DNA of 64,000 nt, from assembly GCA_963734595.1 (NCBI GenBank), contig CAVTHV010000029.1, forward strand, positions 248,001 to 312,000, given 5' to 3'. Shown here in pieces: positions 11,671 through 24,112 of the stretch. This DNA comes from CAKKQX01 sp963734595. GTDB taxonomy: Bacteria; Pseudomonadota; Gammaproteobacteria; Burkholderiales; SG8-41. The number at the start of each line of letters is the position of its first letter. Within the stretch, counting starts at the first letter, position 1. A program made the position numbers and the translations under genes. Below the pieces are notes generated by a model that was given only the letters and a program-made list of their open reading frames with translations, ran no database searches and was not told where the DNA came from.

Positions 11671-12312
11671 TTAACTATAAGATTTAAAATATTCTGAGCC
11701 GCTCACCGTTTTGGCGGGACCGGAGTCCGTCTGTGTTGCCAGCGCCGCACGGAACGCCTCGAGCTTGTTCTGATAGTCCGCCGCCTCGCCATACGCGAGA
11801 AAACGCGCATACCGCGCATGCGAACCCAGCACCTTTTTCGCGTGCTTGATCGGGCAGAAATACTGCTCGGTGCGCGCGATGATCTCGGCCGCGTACGCAA
11901 TCAGCCCGTTCGCATATTCGCAATACACGCAGTGAAACTTCTCGAAGGCGTTCAGGTATTCGAGCTGCCGCCGGTCGAACACCAGGTAATCCGCGCGCCG
12001 GACCCTGGCAATCCGGAAAATCGGGAAACAGATCCCCTGGTAAAGCGCGATGCAAACGTCGAAAAAAACCAGCGGCACGATCATGCCGTAGATGAAAGGC
12101 GCGCACAGGAAGTTCTGCGGCCGCACGCCGAGGAGCCAGCGGACTATTCCCACCTTGAGACGGCGGTGCGTGTCGCGGATGGTCTGCTCGAATTCGACGC
12201 GCCGGCCCTTGATCTCGAAGGAGATGCGGCTCTCCTGTTCATGCAGCGCCGTCCGCAGTTCGCCTTCGAGCGCGCCGATCTGGTCGAGCAGGTGCCGTAT
12301 CGAGTTGTTCAC
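11671..12312 (-). CDS. unrecognised membrane protein with CxxC motif
   Basis: I do not recognise this 213-residue protein. Residues 1-55 are charged and predicted helical (LLDQIGALEGELRTAL, then QTIRDTHRR), residues 65-100 form one or two hydrophobic segments (FLCAPFIYGMIVPLVFF, CIALYQGICFPIF), and a soluble tail contains FHCVYCEYANG, in which the CxxC could bind metal or undergo thiol chemistry, followed by an aromatic-rich region. It lies between the TcuA-like gene and uxaA on the same strand but is separated from the former by about 160 bases. Frame and composition are intact, which supports a real gene. No function is proposed. Confidence 0.75.
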   Translation of the reverse strand: MNNSIRHLLDQIGALEGELRTALHEQESRISFEIKGRRVEFEQTIRDTHRRLKVGIVRWLLGVRPQNFLCAPFIYGMIVPLVFFDVCIALYQGICFPIFRIARVRRADYLVFDRRQLEYLNAFEKFHCVYCEYANGLIAYAAEIIARTEQYFCPIKHAKKVLGSHARYARFLAYGEAADYQNKLEAFRAALATQTDSGPAKTVSGSEYFKSYS

Positions 12313-12355
12313 GAGGCTCCAGTGCCGGTCCGTCCGGCGGTATGCGGTTCCGGCA

Positions 12356-13917
12356 TCAGCCGGTGACGCCGATGTTCCACGGCACGAACTCGTGGTCGCC
12401 GAGTCCGAGCAGCTCGCTCTTGCTCTTCTCGCCCGAGGCGATGCGCAGCATCAGATCGAAAATCTCCTGGCCCATCTCGCTCAGCGTGGCGGTGCCGTCG
12501 AGGATCTCGCCGCAGTTGATGTCCATGTCCTCGGTCAGCCGCTTGTACATCGGCGTGTTGGTCGCGAGCTTGATCGAGGGCACCGGCTTGGCGCCGAACA
12601 TCGAGCCGCGTCCGGTGGTGAACATGATCATGTTGGCGCCGCCGGCGATCTGGCCGGTCGCCGAGCACGGGTCGAAGCCCGGCGTGTCCATGAACACGAA
12701 GCCCTTCTGCGTGCACCGGCTCGGCGTAGCGGTAGACTTCCATCAGCGGGCCGGTGCCGCCTTTCATCGACGAGCCCAGCGATTTCTCGAAAATGTTGGC
12801 GAGCCCGCCGTGCTGGTTGCCGGGGCTGACCACGCCGTTGATCTGCGTGTCGCGGCCGACGGTGTAGACGTCCTTCCACCAGCGGATGCGCTCGATCAGC
12901 TTCTCGCCGACTTCGCGGCTCCGCGCGCGGCGCGTCAGCGTGTGCTCGACGCCGTAGATTTCCGGCGTCTCCGACAGGATCGCGGTGCCGCCGTGGCGCA
13001 CCAGGATGTCCATCGCCGCGCCCAGCGCCGGGTTGGCGGTGATCGACGAGAAGCCGTCCGAGCCGCCGCACTGCAGGCCGACCATGATGTGGCTCGCCGG
13101 CACGCGGGTGCGCGTCACGCGGTTCGCCTCCGGCAGCATCTCCTTCACCGCGGCGATGCCGGCCGCGATGGTCTTGCGCGTGCCGCCGTTCGTCCTGCAT
13201 CACGAACGTGCGCAGCCGCGAACTCGACCGCGAGGCCCTGCTCCTTCAACAACCCGTTGATCTGGTTGCGCTCGCAGCCGAGGCCGACGACCAGCGCGCC
13301 GGCGAGATTCGCGTGCCGCGCGTAGCCCGCCATCGTACGGCGCAGCAGGTCCATCGGCTCGCCGGTCATTTCCATGCCGCAACCGGTGCCGTGCGCGAAC
13401 GCCGCCACGCCGTCGATGTTCGGATACTCCGCGAGCCGCTCCGGCGTGAAATACTCGGCGATCTTGTGCGCCACCGTGGCCGAACAATTGACGGTGGACA
13501 GCACGCCGATGTAATTGCGCGTGGCGACCTGCCCGTTCGCGCGCACGATGCCCATGAAGCTCGCGCGCTCGGGCTCGGGCATCATCTCGACGGGCTTGTA
13601 GTCCCGCGCGTGAGCGTAGTCGCGGTCGAACTCGCGGAACTCCATGTTGTGCGAGTGCACGTAGCGTGCCTGGCGGGAATGTCGGCGGCGGCAAAGCCGA
13701 TGGTCACGTTGTACTTGAGGATGGGCTCGCCCTGCCTGATGGCGCGCGCGGCGATCTTGTGGCCGGCCGGCATCTGGCTGCGGCTGGTGAGCCCGCCCTC
13801 CAGCTTCGCGCCGATGCCGATCTCGGTGCGCGCGATCAACACATTGTCCGTGTCGTGCAGCCGGATGGTCTGTCCGGCCGCAGGTTTGTCCCGTATTTCG
13901 ATGACGCCATCAGCCAT
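12356..13917 (-). CDS. uxaA: UxaA/GarD-family sugar-acid dehydratase (altronate dehydratase type), several frameshifts
   Basis: An N-terminal SAF domain (about residues 1-85, IRLHDTDNVLIARTEI) precedes the large UxaA catalytic domain. The latter has NYIGVLSTVNCSATVAHKI, FAHGTGCGMEM, GLGCERNQI, GLQCGGSDGFSS and FMDTPGFDPCSATGQIAGG, whose cysteines fit the iron-dependent dehydratase family. The family dehydrates altronate or galactarate to 2-keto-3-deoxy sugar acids. Frame changes near 13670 (two extra bases), 13190 (two) and 12715 (one) account exactly for a 518-residue product. A 2-keto-3-deoxy product would suit a DHDPS-superfamily aldolase such as the gene at 5947. Substrate assignment is by family only. 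Confidence 0.88.
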
Positions 13918-14079
13918 TCCAATGCCCCTTCTTCGTAAACCGCCATGAATTGAATCGCTATTTTATCCTGACTGACGCCGCATCCGGACAATCTTTGCCC
14001 TTCCGTTTCAAACGGCAGCAAAACTATTCTTGTCGCGCGCGGACACGCCGGTATAATCCAAGCTTTTTTCGCTGCCGCC

Positions 14080-14986
14080 ATGTGGTTCAGGAATCTCCTC
14101 GTATACCGACTCAACGCCGATCACCGCATCGCCGCCGAAGATCTCGAAAACAAGCTGTCCCGCAATGCGCTCCAGCCCTGCGGCAGCTTCGAAATGGAAA
14201 AGCGCGGCTGGGTCTGCCCGCGCGGCGCGGACCGCTTCCTGCACACCCTGGAGCGCCAGTGGCTGCTGGCGCTGGGCGTCAACCAGAAACTGCTGCCCGC
14301 GTCGGTGGTCAACGAGACCGTCAAGGAACGCGCCGAGGCCCTGGCCGCGAAGCAGGACCACCCGGTCGGCCGCAAGCAGATGCGGGAAATCAGGGAACGC
14401 GCCCTCGAGGAATTGATGCCCAAGGCCTTCACCCGCCGCCGCACCACCCACGCCTGGATCGATCCGGTCAACCGCTGGCTGGTGGTGGACACCGCCGGGG
14501 AAAAGAAGGCCGAAGAACTGCTCGAAACCCTGCGCAAGGCCGATCCCGATTTCCCGGCCAGACGCCTCGACACCGAACGCTCGCCCGCCTCGGCCATGAC
14601 GCAGTGGCTGACGGCGGGCGAAGTCCCGGGCGATTTCACCCTCGACCAGGACCTCGAACTGCGTTCGGCCGACGAAAGCCAGGCCACGGTGCGCTACCTG
14701 CGCCATGCCCTGGAAGGCAAGGAAATCCGCGACCATATCGCGGCCGGCAAGACCGCCACGCGCCTCGGACTGACCTGGAAGGACCGGATTTCGTTTGTGC
14801 TGACCGAGCATCTGCAGGTGAAGCGCCTCGTCTTCCTCGACCTTCTCAAGGAAGAAACCGCGGCGAAAGCGCGAGGACGCCGACGAGCAGTTCGACATCG
14901 ATTTCGCGCTCATGAGCGGCGAGCTCGCGCACCTGCTGGCCGATCTGACGCAGGCCCTGGGCGGCGAGAAGCGGCGCGAATCCTGA
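14080..14986 (+). CDS. rdgC: recombination-associated protein RdgC, one frameshift near the C terminus
   Basis: RdgC is a nucleoid-associated dsDNA-binding ring protein that restrains RecA. The sequence matches throughout: MWFRNLLVYRL start, CGSFEMEKRGWVCPRG, LLPASVVNETVKERA, and LGLTWKDRISFVLTE. An extra base near 14870 shifts the last 35 residues, which otherwise read DADEQFDIDFALMSGELA and end at the TGA at 14984; the corrected length is 301 residues, normal for the family. It stands alone, with uxaA divergent upstream. Confidence 0.94.
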
Positions 14987-15216
14987 TGCAGGTCAATGAA
15001 TGAAAATACGGGGCTTGACCGCCCCCTGACGATATATTACTTTCGAGACTGTATGGGGGTTCCGCAGGAGCGGCATAAAAGTCGCTGCGTTTCCAAGTAT
15101 CGGATCAACCGATTTGCCGCGTGCAGGCATTGGAGGTCCTGGCCTTCACGCAATACCACTGACATGGCGGATCCCGCGCCGGATACGACGCGACGATCCT
15201 GGAGGAGAGTTTAGAC

Positions 15217-16089
15217 ATGCCCAAGGTGCTGACCGCTGAACGGGTTGCCAGTTATCGCGCCAACGGATATCTCTACCCGAACGACGCGCTGAGCCCGGCC
15301 GAAGTGGCGCACTACCGCGAGGAGCTGCGCAAGACCGAAGCGCACCTCGGCGGATCGCTGATGGCCATCGACCGGAAATACCGCGGCAACCTGCACTTCC
15401 TGTGCCGCTGGGTGGACGAACTCATCCGCCATCCCGCCATACTCGACGTCGTCGAAGACCTGATCGGCCCGGACATCCTGCTCTACACCAGCCGCTTCTT
15501 CATCAAGGAACCGCACAGCGAAGGCATCGCCGCCTGGCACCAGGATTCGACCTATTTCGGATTGCGCCCGTTTGACCATGTCACGGCGTGGGTCGCGCTC
15601 TCCAACGTGACGAAAGAAGCGGGCCCTGTGGAATTCGCCGTCGGCAGCCACATCCGCGGCCAGCTCCTGCAGCGCAGTGGCGTCGTCAAGAACAGCGTGA
15701 ATACGGCCGGCCAGATCATCGTCGAGTGGTTCGACCAGTCGCAGCTCGATCGTGCGATCCTGAAGCCCGGACAGTTCTCGCTGCATCACACCTGCGTCGT
15801 CCACCAGTCGGCGCCGAACCGCTCGGACGAGCGGCGCATCGGCATCGCGCTCAGTTACATCCCGACCCGGGTGCGCCACATCGGCTCCACCAAAATGCCC
15901 GCCTGCCTGGTGCGGGGAAAAGACGAGTACGGGCACTTCGACCTGCAGCCCCGCCCGCGGCAGGATTTCGGCGCGGTCGAAACGCAACGCCACGACCAGA
16001 CGTTCAAAGCCTACCTGGAATCGTTTTACGAGCAGCTGGGTCTCGCGGAAAAAGACGTTCCCGCCGATCTCGCTGCATTAGCGCCCTGA
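15217..16089 (+). CDS. phytanoyl-CoA dioxygenase (PhyH) family protein
   Basis: An intact 290-residue Fe(II)/2-oxoglutarate dioxygenase of the PhyH superfamily. The facial triad is visible as H108 and D110 in WHQDSTYF and H196 in CVVHQSAPN, with R207 (RRIGIAL) positioned to bind 2-oxoglutarate. A strong Shine-Dalgarno (GGAGGAG at 15201-15207) sits nine bases before the ATG. The upstream 230 bases hold no gene; a weak GC hairpin lies at about 15010-15025. Bacterial relatives hydroxylate varied substrates, including halogenase-type and phosphonate-hydroxylating members. Here the substrate is unknown. Confidence 0.88.
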   Translation: MPKVLTAERVASYRANGYLYPNDALSPAEVAHYREELRKTEAHLGGSLMAIDRKYRGNLHFLCRWVDELIRHPAILDVVEDLIGPDILLYTSRFFIKEPHSEGIAAWHQDSTYFGLRPFDHVTAWVALSNVTKEAGPVEFAVGSHIRGQLLQRSGVVKNSVNTAGQIIVEWFDQSQLDRAILKPGQFSLHHTCVVHQSAPNRSDERRIGIALSYIPTRVRHIGSTKMPACLVRGKDEYGHFDLQPRPRQDFGAVETQRHDQTFKAYLESFYEQLGLAEKDVPADLAALAP

Positions 16090-16113
16090 TCACCAACGCT
16101 TAGAGACGCCATC

Positions 16114-18920
<2,807 letters not shown>

Positions 18921-18925
18921 TACCA

Positions 18926-18989
18926 GGGAAGCTCTGATTGTAGTTTTGTCATTCCCGCCTTCGCGGGGATGACTTAATCAGAGGTTCCC
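18926..18989. repeat. 64-bp palindromic element (REP/MITE-like) downstream of ppdK
   Basis: Outer 14-base inverted ends (GGGAAGCTCTGATT at 18926-18939 against its complement at 18976-18989, one mismatch) enclose an inner hairpin starting GTCATTCCCG and ending CGGGGATGAC (18948-18973). The nested palindrome between two convergent genes could act as a transcription barrier; its form is that of a dispersed REP or MITE-like element. No second copy is seen in this window. Confidence 0.7.
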
Positions 18990-19002
18990 GAGGATGGAAC
19001 AC

Positions 19003-19596
19003 TCAGCCCGGCAGGCGCAGCTCTTTTTTCAGGTCATCCAGCATCTGCCGCCGCGTGCGCGTCTGCCACTGCCGCCGCTTGCCGATCGGTTCGTTCTGGA
19101 TTTCCGGGATCACTTTCATCGCCACGAACACCGGGCCGGGTCCGTTCAGGATCGACTCGATGTTGACGGCAACACTTTCCAGATTGTCGAACGCGAAAGT
19201 CCGCGTGTAGCCCGCGGCGCGCGCCATCGCGTCGTAGGACACCTTTTTCGCATTGGGCACCGGCTGGCCGCCGGTGGTCGCATAGCATTCGTTGTCGAGC
19301 AGGAAGTGATAGAAATTTGCAGGCCGATGCTCGGCGATCATCGCCAGCACGCCCATGCTCATCTGCAGGTCGCCTTCGGAATCGAACACCACGACTTTCT
19401 TCTGCGGCTGGGCCAGTGCGACGCCCAGCGCAAACGCGGCATGGCCGCCCATCGCCGGATCGCCCAGCGGCAGATCGAGGCTGGGCCGGGTGCTGATGTC
19501 CACCCAGAAGCGCCCGCCGCGGCCGGGAATCACGATCGCATCGCCGCGATGGCGCTGAAAAACCTCGAACATTTCCGTTGTCTTGATCATTGCCAC
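19003..19596 (-). CDS. thiamine diphosphate-dependent decarboxylase, beta subunit (sulfopyruvate/phosphonopyruvate decarboxylase-like)
   Basis: A 197-residue C-terminal-type ThDP domain. The cofactor-binding motif begins at DSEGDLQMSMG (about residues 70-80) and runs to NFYHFLLDNECYATTGG, the GDG...N motif that holds magnesium and pyrophosphate. Size and split architecture match ComE-type subunits, with the ComD-type subunit encoded just upstream on the same strand. Its neighbours do not fix whether the 2-oxo acid carries a sulfonate, phosphonate or other group. Confidence 0.82.
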   Translation of the reverse strand: MAMIKTTEMFEVFQRHRGDAIVIPGRGGRFWVDISTRPSLDLPLGDPAMGGHAAFALGVALAQPQKKVVVFDSEGDLQMSMGVLAMIAEHRPANFYHFLLDNECYATTGGQPVPNAKKVSYDAMARAAGYTRTFAFDNLESVAVNIESILNGPGPVFVAMKVIPEIQNEPIGKRRQWQTRTRRQMLDDLKKELRLPG

Positions 19597-19627
19597 CCCT
19601 TCCTGGTTTCCGCTGCTGAAGACACGC

Positions 19628-19659
19628 GTAATCCGTTGTTTTTAATAATTATTTATCTG
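19628..19659 (+). repeat. AT-rich short motif, copy 2
   Basis: GTAATCCGTTGTTTTTAATA followed by a TTATCTG end. It lies in the 106-bp gap between the two ThDP-enzyme subunit genes, about 30 bases before the beta-subunit start. The first 15 bases are identical to the copy at 26686. Confidence 0.5.
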
Positions 19660-19702
19660 ACAAGCAAAAAACGACTGCATCAGCTTTGACATGCGCTTCC
19701 GA

Positions 19703-20244
19703 TCAGAGGAAGCCGTGGTATTCGTCGCCGACCAGTATCGCGACCGGCCGCCTGTTCTTGCGCGCCTCGTCGAATGCCGCTGAAATTTTCGGCGCATCGG
19801 CGTCGCTCTCGACCAGGTAATAATTGATGCCGAATGCCTTGAGAAAGGGCTCGGTGTACGTCGCCGCGGTGTCCTTGGGTTTGCCGTTCCTGACCAGCCG
19901 CGATAGCCCACCATCATCACCACCGGAAGATCGAGCCCCAGCGCCCAGCCGCGCATCGAATCGCCGGCCTCCATCAGGCCGGTGTTCTGGATCAGGATGA
20001 TCGGCGTCTTGCCGCCTGCGTGCAGTCCGGCCGCGGTGGAAAACGCCAGCCCTTCGCGCGCGACGGCGACCAGGCTCAGCGACGGTTCCGCCAGCATCAG
20101 CGTGTAGAGCCAGTTGGTCTCGCTGTCGGGCAGCCACACCACGTGCGTGACGCCGTTCTTTTTCATTGCCTGCAGCACGATCTCAGGACTGAGATGGGCC
20201 GCTTGTGACGTATCCACCAGGTACTCCCCCTCGTTGGCCGGCAA
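19703..20244 (-). CDS. thiamine diphosphate-dependent decarboxylase, alpha subunit, frameshifted
   Basis: The PYR-domain partner of the beta subunit. LPDSETNWLYTLM and VAVAREGLAFSTAAGLHAGG contain the glutamate region that activates ThDP, followed by LIQNTGLMEAGDSMRGW. The frame changes around 19893 by two inserted bases (WS joins NGKPKDTAATYTEPF), giving 179 residues. Subunit order alpha then beta with about 100 bases between them fits a two-gene operon. Function by family: decarboxylation of a 3-substituted pyruvate to the aldehyde. Confidence 0.82.
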
Positions 20245-20344
20245 AACCGGATTCTACATTTATTGCGATGCAATCCGGGATCTCCGACCACATCGTGGGC
20301 AGTTCACAAATGCGGGACGAGAGAAGAAGCCTGCTTGACTCCGG

Positions 20345-21209
20345 CTATCCGCGCGTGAGCTCGCCGCTCTGGTAATCGCGCACCGCCTGCTCGATTTCCT
20401 CGCGCGTGTTCATCACGAACGGGCCGTACTGCGCGACGGGTTCCTTCAGCGGTTTTCCGGCGAGCAGGATGAAGCGCGCGCCCTCCGCACCCGCGGTGAC
20501 TTCGATGAGCATCGCCTGCGGACAGCACGCCTGCGCTGCGCGTCTTGAGCGCACGCGCGGCGCCTGCCGGCCCCACTTCGGCGCCGCCTTCGTAGACATA
20601 GAGAAACGCGTTGTAGTCAGCCGCGACGGAATGCGCAAACGCCGCGCGCGCGGGAAGCTCGACGTCGAAATACAGCGGATCGGTAGTCAAACCCTGAATT
20701 GGCCCCGGCGTCGCGCGCCCTTCCGCGACCAGCGTGCCCGCGATCACTTTCGCATGCCCGCCGCCGGGAAGATCCGCCACGGGAATCTGTGAAGCCGGGA
20801 TATCGCGATAGCCGGCGGGTTTCATCTTCTCGCGCGCGGGGAGATTGATCCAGAGCTGGAAGCCGCGCATGCGCCCTTCCAGTTGTTGCGGCATCTCGGA
20901 ATGGATGATGCCGCGGCCCGCGGTCATCCACTGCACGTCGCCGCTCCTGAGATCGCCGCGGTTGCCCATGTGGTCCTGATGCAGCATGTGGCCGTCGAGC
21001 ATGTAGGTGACGGTCTCGAAACCGCGGTGCGGATGGTCGGGAAAGCCGGCGATGTAGTCGTCCGGGTTCTCGGTGCCGAACTCGTCGAGCATCAGGAACG
21101 GATCGAGGCGCTGGAACTGCGAGCTGCCGATGCTGCGGCGGAGCTTCACGCCGGCGCCGTCGGAAGTCGCGACGGATTCGATGACTTTCTGGAGGGTACG
21201 GGTGGTCAT
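20345..21209 (-). CDS. pirin family protein, one frameshift
   Basis: A bicupin of 287 residues after removing one base near 20540. The metal ligands of the pirin/quercetinase family are visible: H59 and H61 in DHPHRGFETVTY, and H103 and E105 in GIIHSEMP. The C-terminal cupin reads EVTAGAEGARFILLAGKPL and KEPVAQYGPFVMNT, standard pirin sequence. Bacterial pirins bind iron and some show quercetin dioxygenase activity; the physiological role here is unknown. It lies between the ThDP enzyme genes and the epimerase-like gene, all on the minus strand but with no tight coupling. Confidence 0.92.
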
Positions 21210-21242
21210 GGTATTGATGCTCGGTATGGCTTCGCGTTCACA

Positions 21243-21667
21243 TCACGGATGCCCGTGCCCTGCGGGCAGCTCTGCAAGTTCGATCAGGCAGTTCTCGGTG
21301 GCGGCCGGGTCGATGAAGGCGATGCGGCAGCCCGCGTGGCCGATGCGCGGCACCTGGTCGAGGAGCGGGATTCCTTTTGCCTTCAGTTCCGCCAGCGCCT
21401 CGTCGATGTCCTCGACCTCGAAGCAGATGTGGTTGAGCCCGCCCTTGCCCTCGGCGACCATGCGCGCATGCTTGCTGTCGGGCGTCGTTCCGGACAGCAG
21501 CTCGACCATCGACTCGCCGACCGGATAGAGCGCGAGCTTCACGGGCCGGTCCTTGTATTCCTCGGTGCCGCCGAGACGGAATGCCGAAGCAACCTTCCCA
21601 GAGTTTGCCGGCTGGCTTCGGTGTCCCGCACCACCACGCCGACATGCTCGATACGCTTGATTTTCAT
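21243..21667 (-). CDS. VOC-family protein, methylmalonyl-CoA epimerase-like, frameshifted
   Basis: After removal of two extra bases near 21600 the product is about 140 residues: MKIKRIEHVGVVVRDTEAS, then YPVGESMVELL, GLNHICFEVEDIDEAL and a final ENCLIELAELP. The spacing of H, E, H and E in these motifs is that of methylmalonyl-CoA/ethylmalonyl-CoA epimerases. No mutase or carboxylase gene is nearby, so the CoA substrate is assumed from family resemblance only. The ATG at 21667 is chosen because homology starts immediately. Confidence 0.82.
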
Positions 21668-21705
21668 CGTTGTCCTCCGTGACAAAACCTACCCCAAAAG
21701 ATTTT

Positions 21706-21737
21706 ACCGCCAAGGCCGCCAAGAACGCCAAGAAAGG
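21706..21737 (+). repeat. short 9-mer tandem array
   Basis: Degenerate nonamer units around GCCAAGGCC, GCCAAGAAC and GCCAAGAAA, in the gap between the epimerase-like gene and the NrfJ-like gene. The unit is related in spacing and purine bias to the GCAAAGGAC and GGACACAGA nonamers at 24868-26159. Confidence 0.5.
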
Positions 21738-21846
21738 ATCGATCAATTCAACGAGCGAATATCAGGACACTGCTCGCACAAACGCTACATTGCGGGCCAC
21801 GTATAATATGGCCCGACTCTTAACCGACCCGGAAAGAAAACCAACC

Positions 21847-22253
21847 ATGAAGCTCCTTGCGTTCCTGCTCGCTGCCGCCGTCGTTTCCGCTTCCGCCTCG
21901 CCGCGACTCCCGCCGCCGATCTCCCCGCGGGCCATCCCCCGGTTTCCCAGCTTCCGCCCGGCCATCCCCAGGTCGACATGACGAAACAGGGCAAGGGCGC
22001 GCCCGAAATCCCGCTGCCGCAAAAAGCCAGGGTGCTCAGCATCACCAACGTTCCTCAATATACCTACATCGAGGTGACGCAGAACAAGAAAAACCTGTGG
22101 CTCGCCGCCTCCACCGTGGCCGTGAAGAAGGGCGACGTGATCCGGTTCGACGACGGCATGGTGATGACCAACTTCCACAGCAAGAGCCTGAACCGCACTT
22201 TCCCCAGCATCACCTTCGTCAATCGCGTGGTCGTCACCCAGGAAAAAGAATAG
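21847..22253 (+). CDS. small periplasmic NrfJ-like protein, frameshifted
   Basis: A signal peptide (MKLLAFLLAAAVVSASAS) precedes a Pro/His-rich linker with two LPxGHP repeats (DLPAGHPPVSQLPPGHPQVD) and a conserved domain (ARVLSITNVPQYTYIEV, then KKNLWLAASTVAVKKGD). This resembles NrfJ-type and other small periplasmic GKV-xxx-YTYIxV proteins found near multihaem cytochromes. Two inserted bases between about 21898 and 21975 break the linker; the corrected length is 134 residues. It is convergent with the TIGR02186 gene. The role is unknown; metal binding through the GHP repeats is possible. Confidence 0.72.
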
Positions 22254-22301
22254 CGCGCGATTTCTGCCGCCACGCGGATCCGGGCGCCTGCCCGGCATGC
22301 A

Positions 22302-23042
22302 TCATTGCCGGTGAAAGATCGCGTTCAGGAAAAAACCCAGCACCATCGCGGCCAGCGTGCAAAGGACGCCGAACAGCCACGCATGGTCGTGCGCCACATT
22401 CCATGTCCAGCGTTCGATGCCGATCTGCCGCGCTTCGAAATAGCTGACATCATGTCCGACGACCTTCCCGGATTTGATGAGCAGCGTCTCGATCTGGTAT
22501 TTTCCGACCTGGGTATCCCCGGGGAGCACGATGTCGCTCACGACCAGCCGGTTGCGAATCACCTTGATCGCATGGTCGTCTTCGAGGTAACGGCCCTCTT
22601 TTTCCTTGAGCCGGAAAAACGCCTGGCGCCAGTCGGCCGGACTATCTCCCAGCAGTTTCGGTTCTACTCGTATTTGCGCGCCCTCGAGCCGCAACTGGTA
22701 CTTGTCCTGGTCTGCCGCTGAAAGAAGCGACGCAATCGGCTTCGTTGCATAGAGGTAAAGCAGGCTGGGCGCCCCTGCCACGTCCGCTTCGCTGCCGCCG
22801 ACCCAGAACGGCCCTAATTTGATTTTGCGGAACAGCGTCACGTCCTGCCGCGGCCCCACGACCTTGATGATCAGGTCGCCGGTCCCGTCGATCACGCCGT
22901 AGGTCTTGACATCGGTTCCGGCAAAATCCGCCGTAATGTCGACGTGGGTCGTTTCCGGTTCCATCAAAATGGGACCGTCGGCCCGCGCCAGGAGCGGGAA
23001 CATCAGCCCCGCCAGCACCAACGGTAACAACCAGCGCTTCAC
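22302..23042 (-). CDS. TIGR02186 family membrane-anchored protein
   Basis: An intact 246-residue protein with an N-terminal signal peptide (MKRWLLPLVLAGLMFPLLARA), a periplasmic beta-rich domain (GVIDGTGDLIIKVVGP; KIKLGPFWVGG) and a single C-terminal transmembrane segment (WLFGVLCTLAAMVLGFFLNA). This layout and the KxGPFWV signature match the TIGR02186 (Alph_Pro_TM) family, commonly encoded directly beside TauE/SafE exporters, as here. The upstream TauE stop and this start codon abut, so translation is probably coupled. Molecular role unknown; partnership with the exporter is inferred. Confidence 0.85.
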   Translation of the reverse strand: MKRWLLPLVLAGLMFPLLARADGPILMEPETTHVDITADFAGTDVKTYGVIDGTGDLIIKVVGPRQDVTLFRKIKLGPFWVGGSEADVAGAPSLLYLYATKPIASLLSAADQDKYQLRLEGAQIRVEPKLLGDSPADWRQAFFRLKEKEGRYLEDDHAIKVIRNRLVVSDIVLPGDTQVGKYQIETLLIKSGKVVGHDVSYFEARQIGIERWTWNVAHDHAWLFGVLCTLAAMVLGFFLNAIFHRQ

Positions 23043-23979
23043 TTATTTCACCCTCACGGCCATTTCATAAACATCGCCCGGCGGGATGACCAGCATCATC
23101 ACCATCTTGATCGCCACGCCGACAATCACCAGCGCCAGAATCAGCCGCAGCTTTTCCGCGCGCATGCGCGCACCGAGCTTCGATCCGTAGCTGGTCCCGA
23201 ACACCGAACCGAGGATCAGCGTGACAGCCAGAAACGGATCGACCGAATGGTTGACCCCCGCCTGCATGATGCTGACCGCGGCGGTGGTGAACAGCAGCTG
23301 GAACATCGACGTGCCGATGACGATCTTGGTGGGCATCTTCAGCAGATAGATCATCACCGGAACCATGATGAATCCGCCTCCCACGCCCATCAGCGAGGTC
23401 AGGATGCCGACACCCGCGCCGAGCACGAGCGGCAACAACACGGACATCCTGACTCCGGAAACCGCGAAATCCATCTGAAACGGAAAACGGTCGGCAAGTG
23501 CCTGCATGCGCGACGGCCGGGTCGCTGCATTGCTCGGAAACAGGCGTATCCGGCGCATCGCCACGGAACACGGCCCGCAGCGATTCGAACAGCATGCTGA
23601 TGCCGACGAACCCCAGCAGCACCACGTACAGAAAATTGACGACGTTTCCGAACTGGCCGCCGCGCACCAGCAGATTGGCAAGATAAACCCCGAATCCGCC
23701 CCCCAGCCAGCTTCCGGCCAGCAGGACCAGCGCCATCTTGAAATCGATGTTCCCGTAACGCCACTGAATGTAACTTGCGCCGGCCGCGGTGCCGGCCATC
23801 TGCGTGGCGCCGCTCGACACCGCCACGATCGGCGGAACGCCCGTAAAAATCAGCAACGGCGTAATCAGAAAGCCGCCGCCGACCCCGACCAGACCCGACA
23901 AAAAACCGACCAGCGCCCCGTACATCAGGATCAGCAGGATGTTCACATCCATGTGGGCGATGGGCAAGAATAATTCCAT
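23043..23979 (-). CDS. sulfite exporter TauE/SafE family protein, one frameshift
   Basis: A polytopic membrane protein of about 311 residues with the two TauE/SafE half-repeats: FLSGLVGVGGGFLITPLLIF near the N terminus and LTSLMGVGGGFIMVPVMIYL in the second half, each followed by GATQMAGT or GTSMFQLL. One inserted base near 23510 in the cytoplasmic loop separates them. The start is placed at MELFLPIAHMDVN because the in-frame upstream extension is low-quality sequence. The family exports sulfite or organosulfonates, and a TIGR02186 gene follows without a gap. Confidence 0.9.
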
Positions 23980-24112
23980 AAGTGATTCCAGTGTTCCCGG
24001 CGGACACGCCTTGCGGACAAAAAACGGTGATTTTACCGTTCCGCGCGACAATAATCACGAAACAGCAGGACAAACCGGCAGAGGAACGACCGGCGCGACG
24101 CCGATGCGGGAA

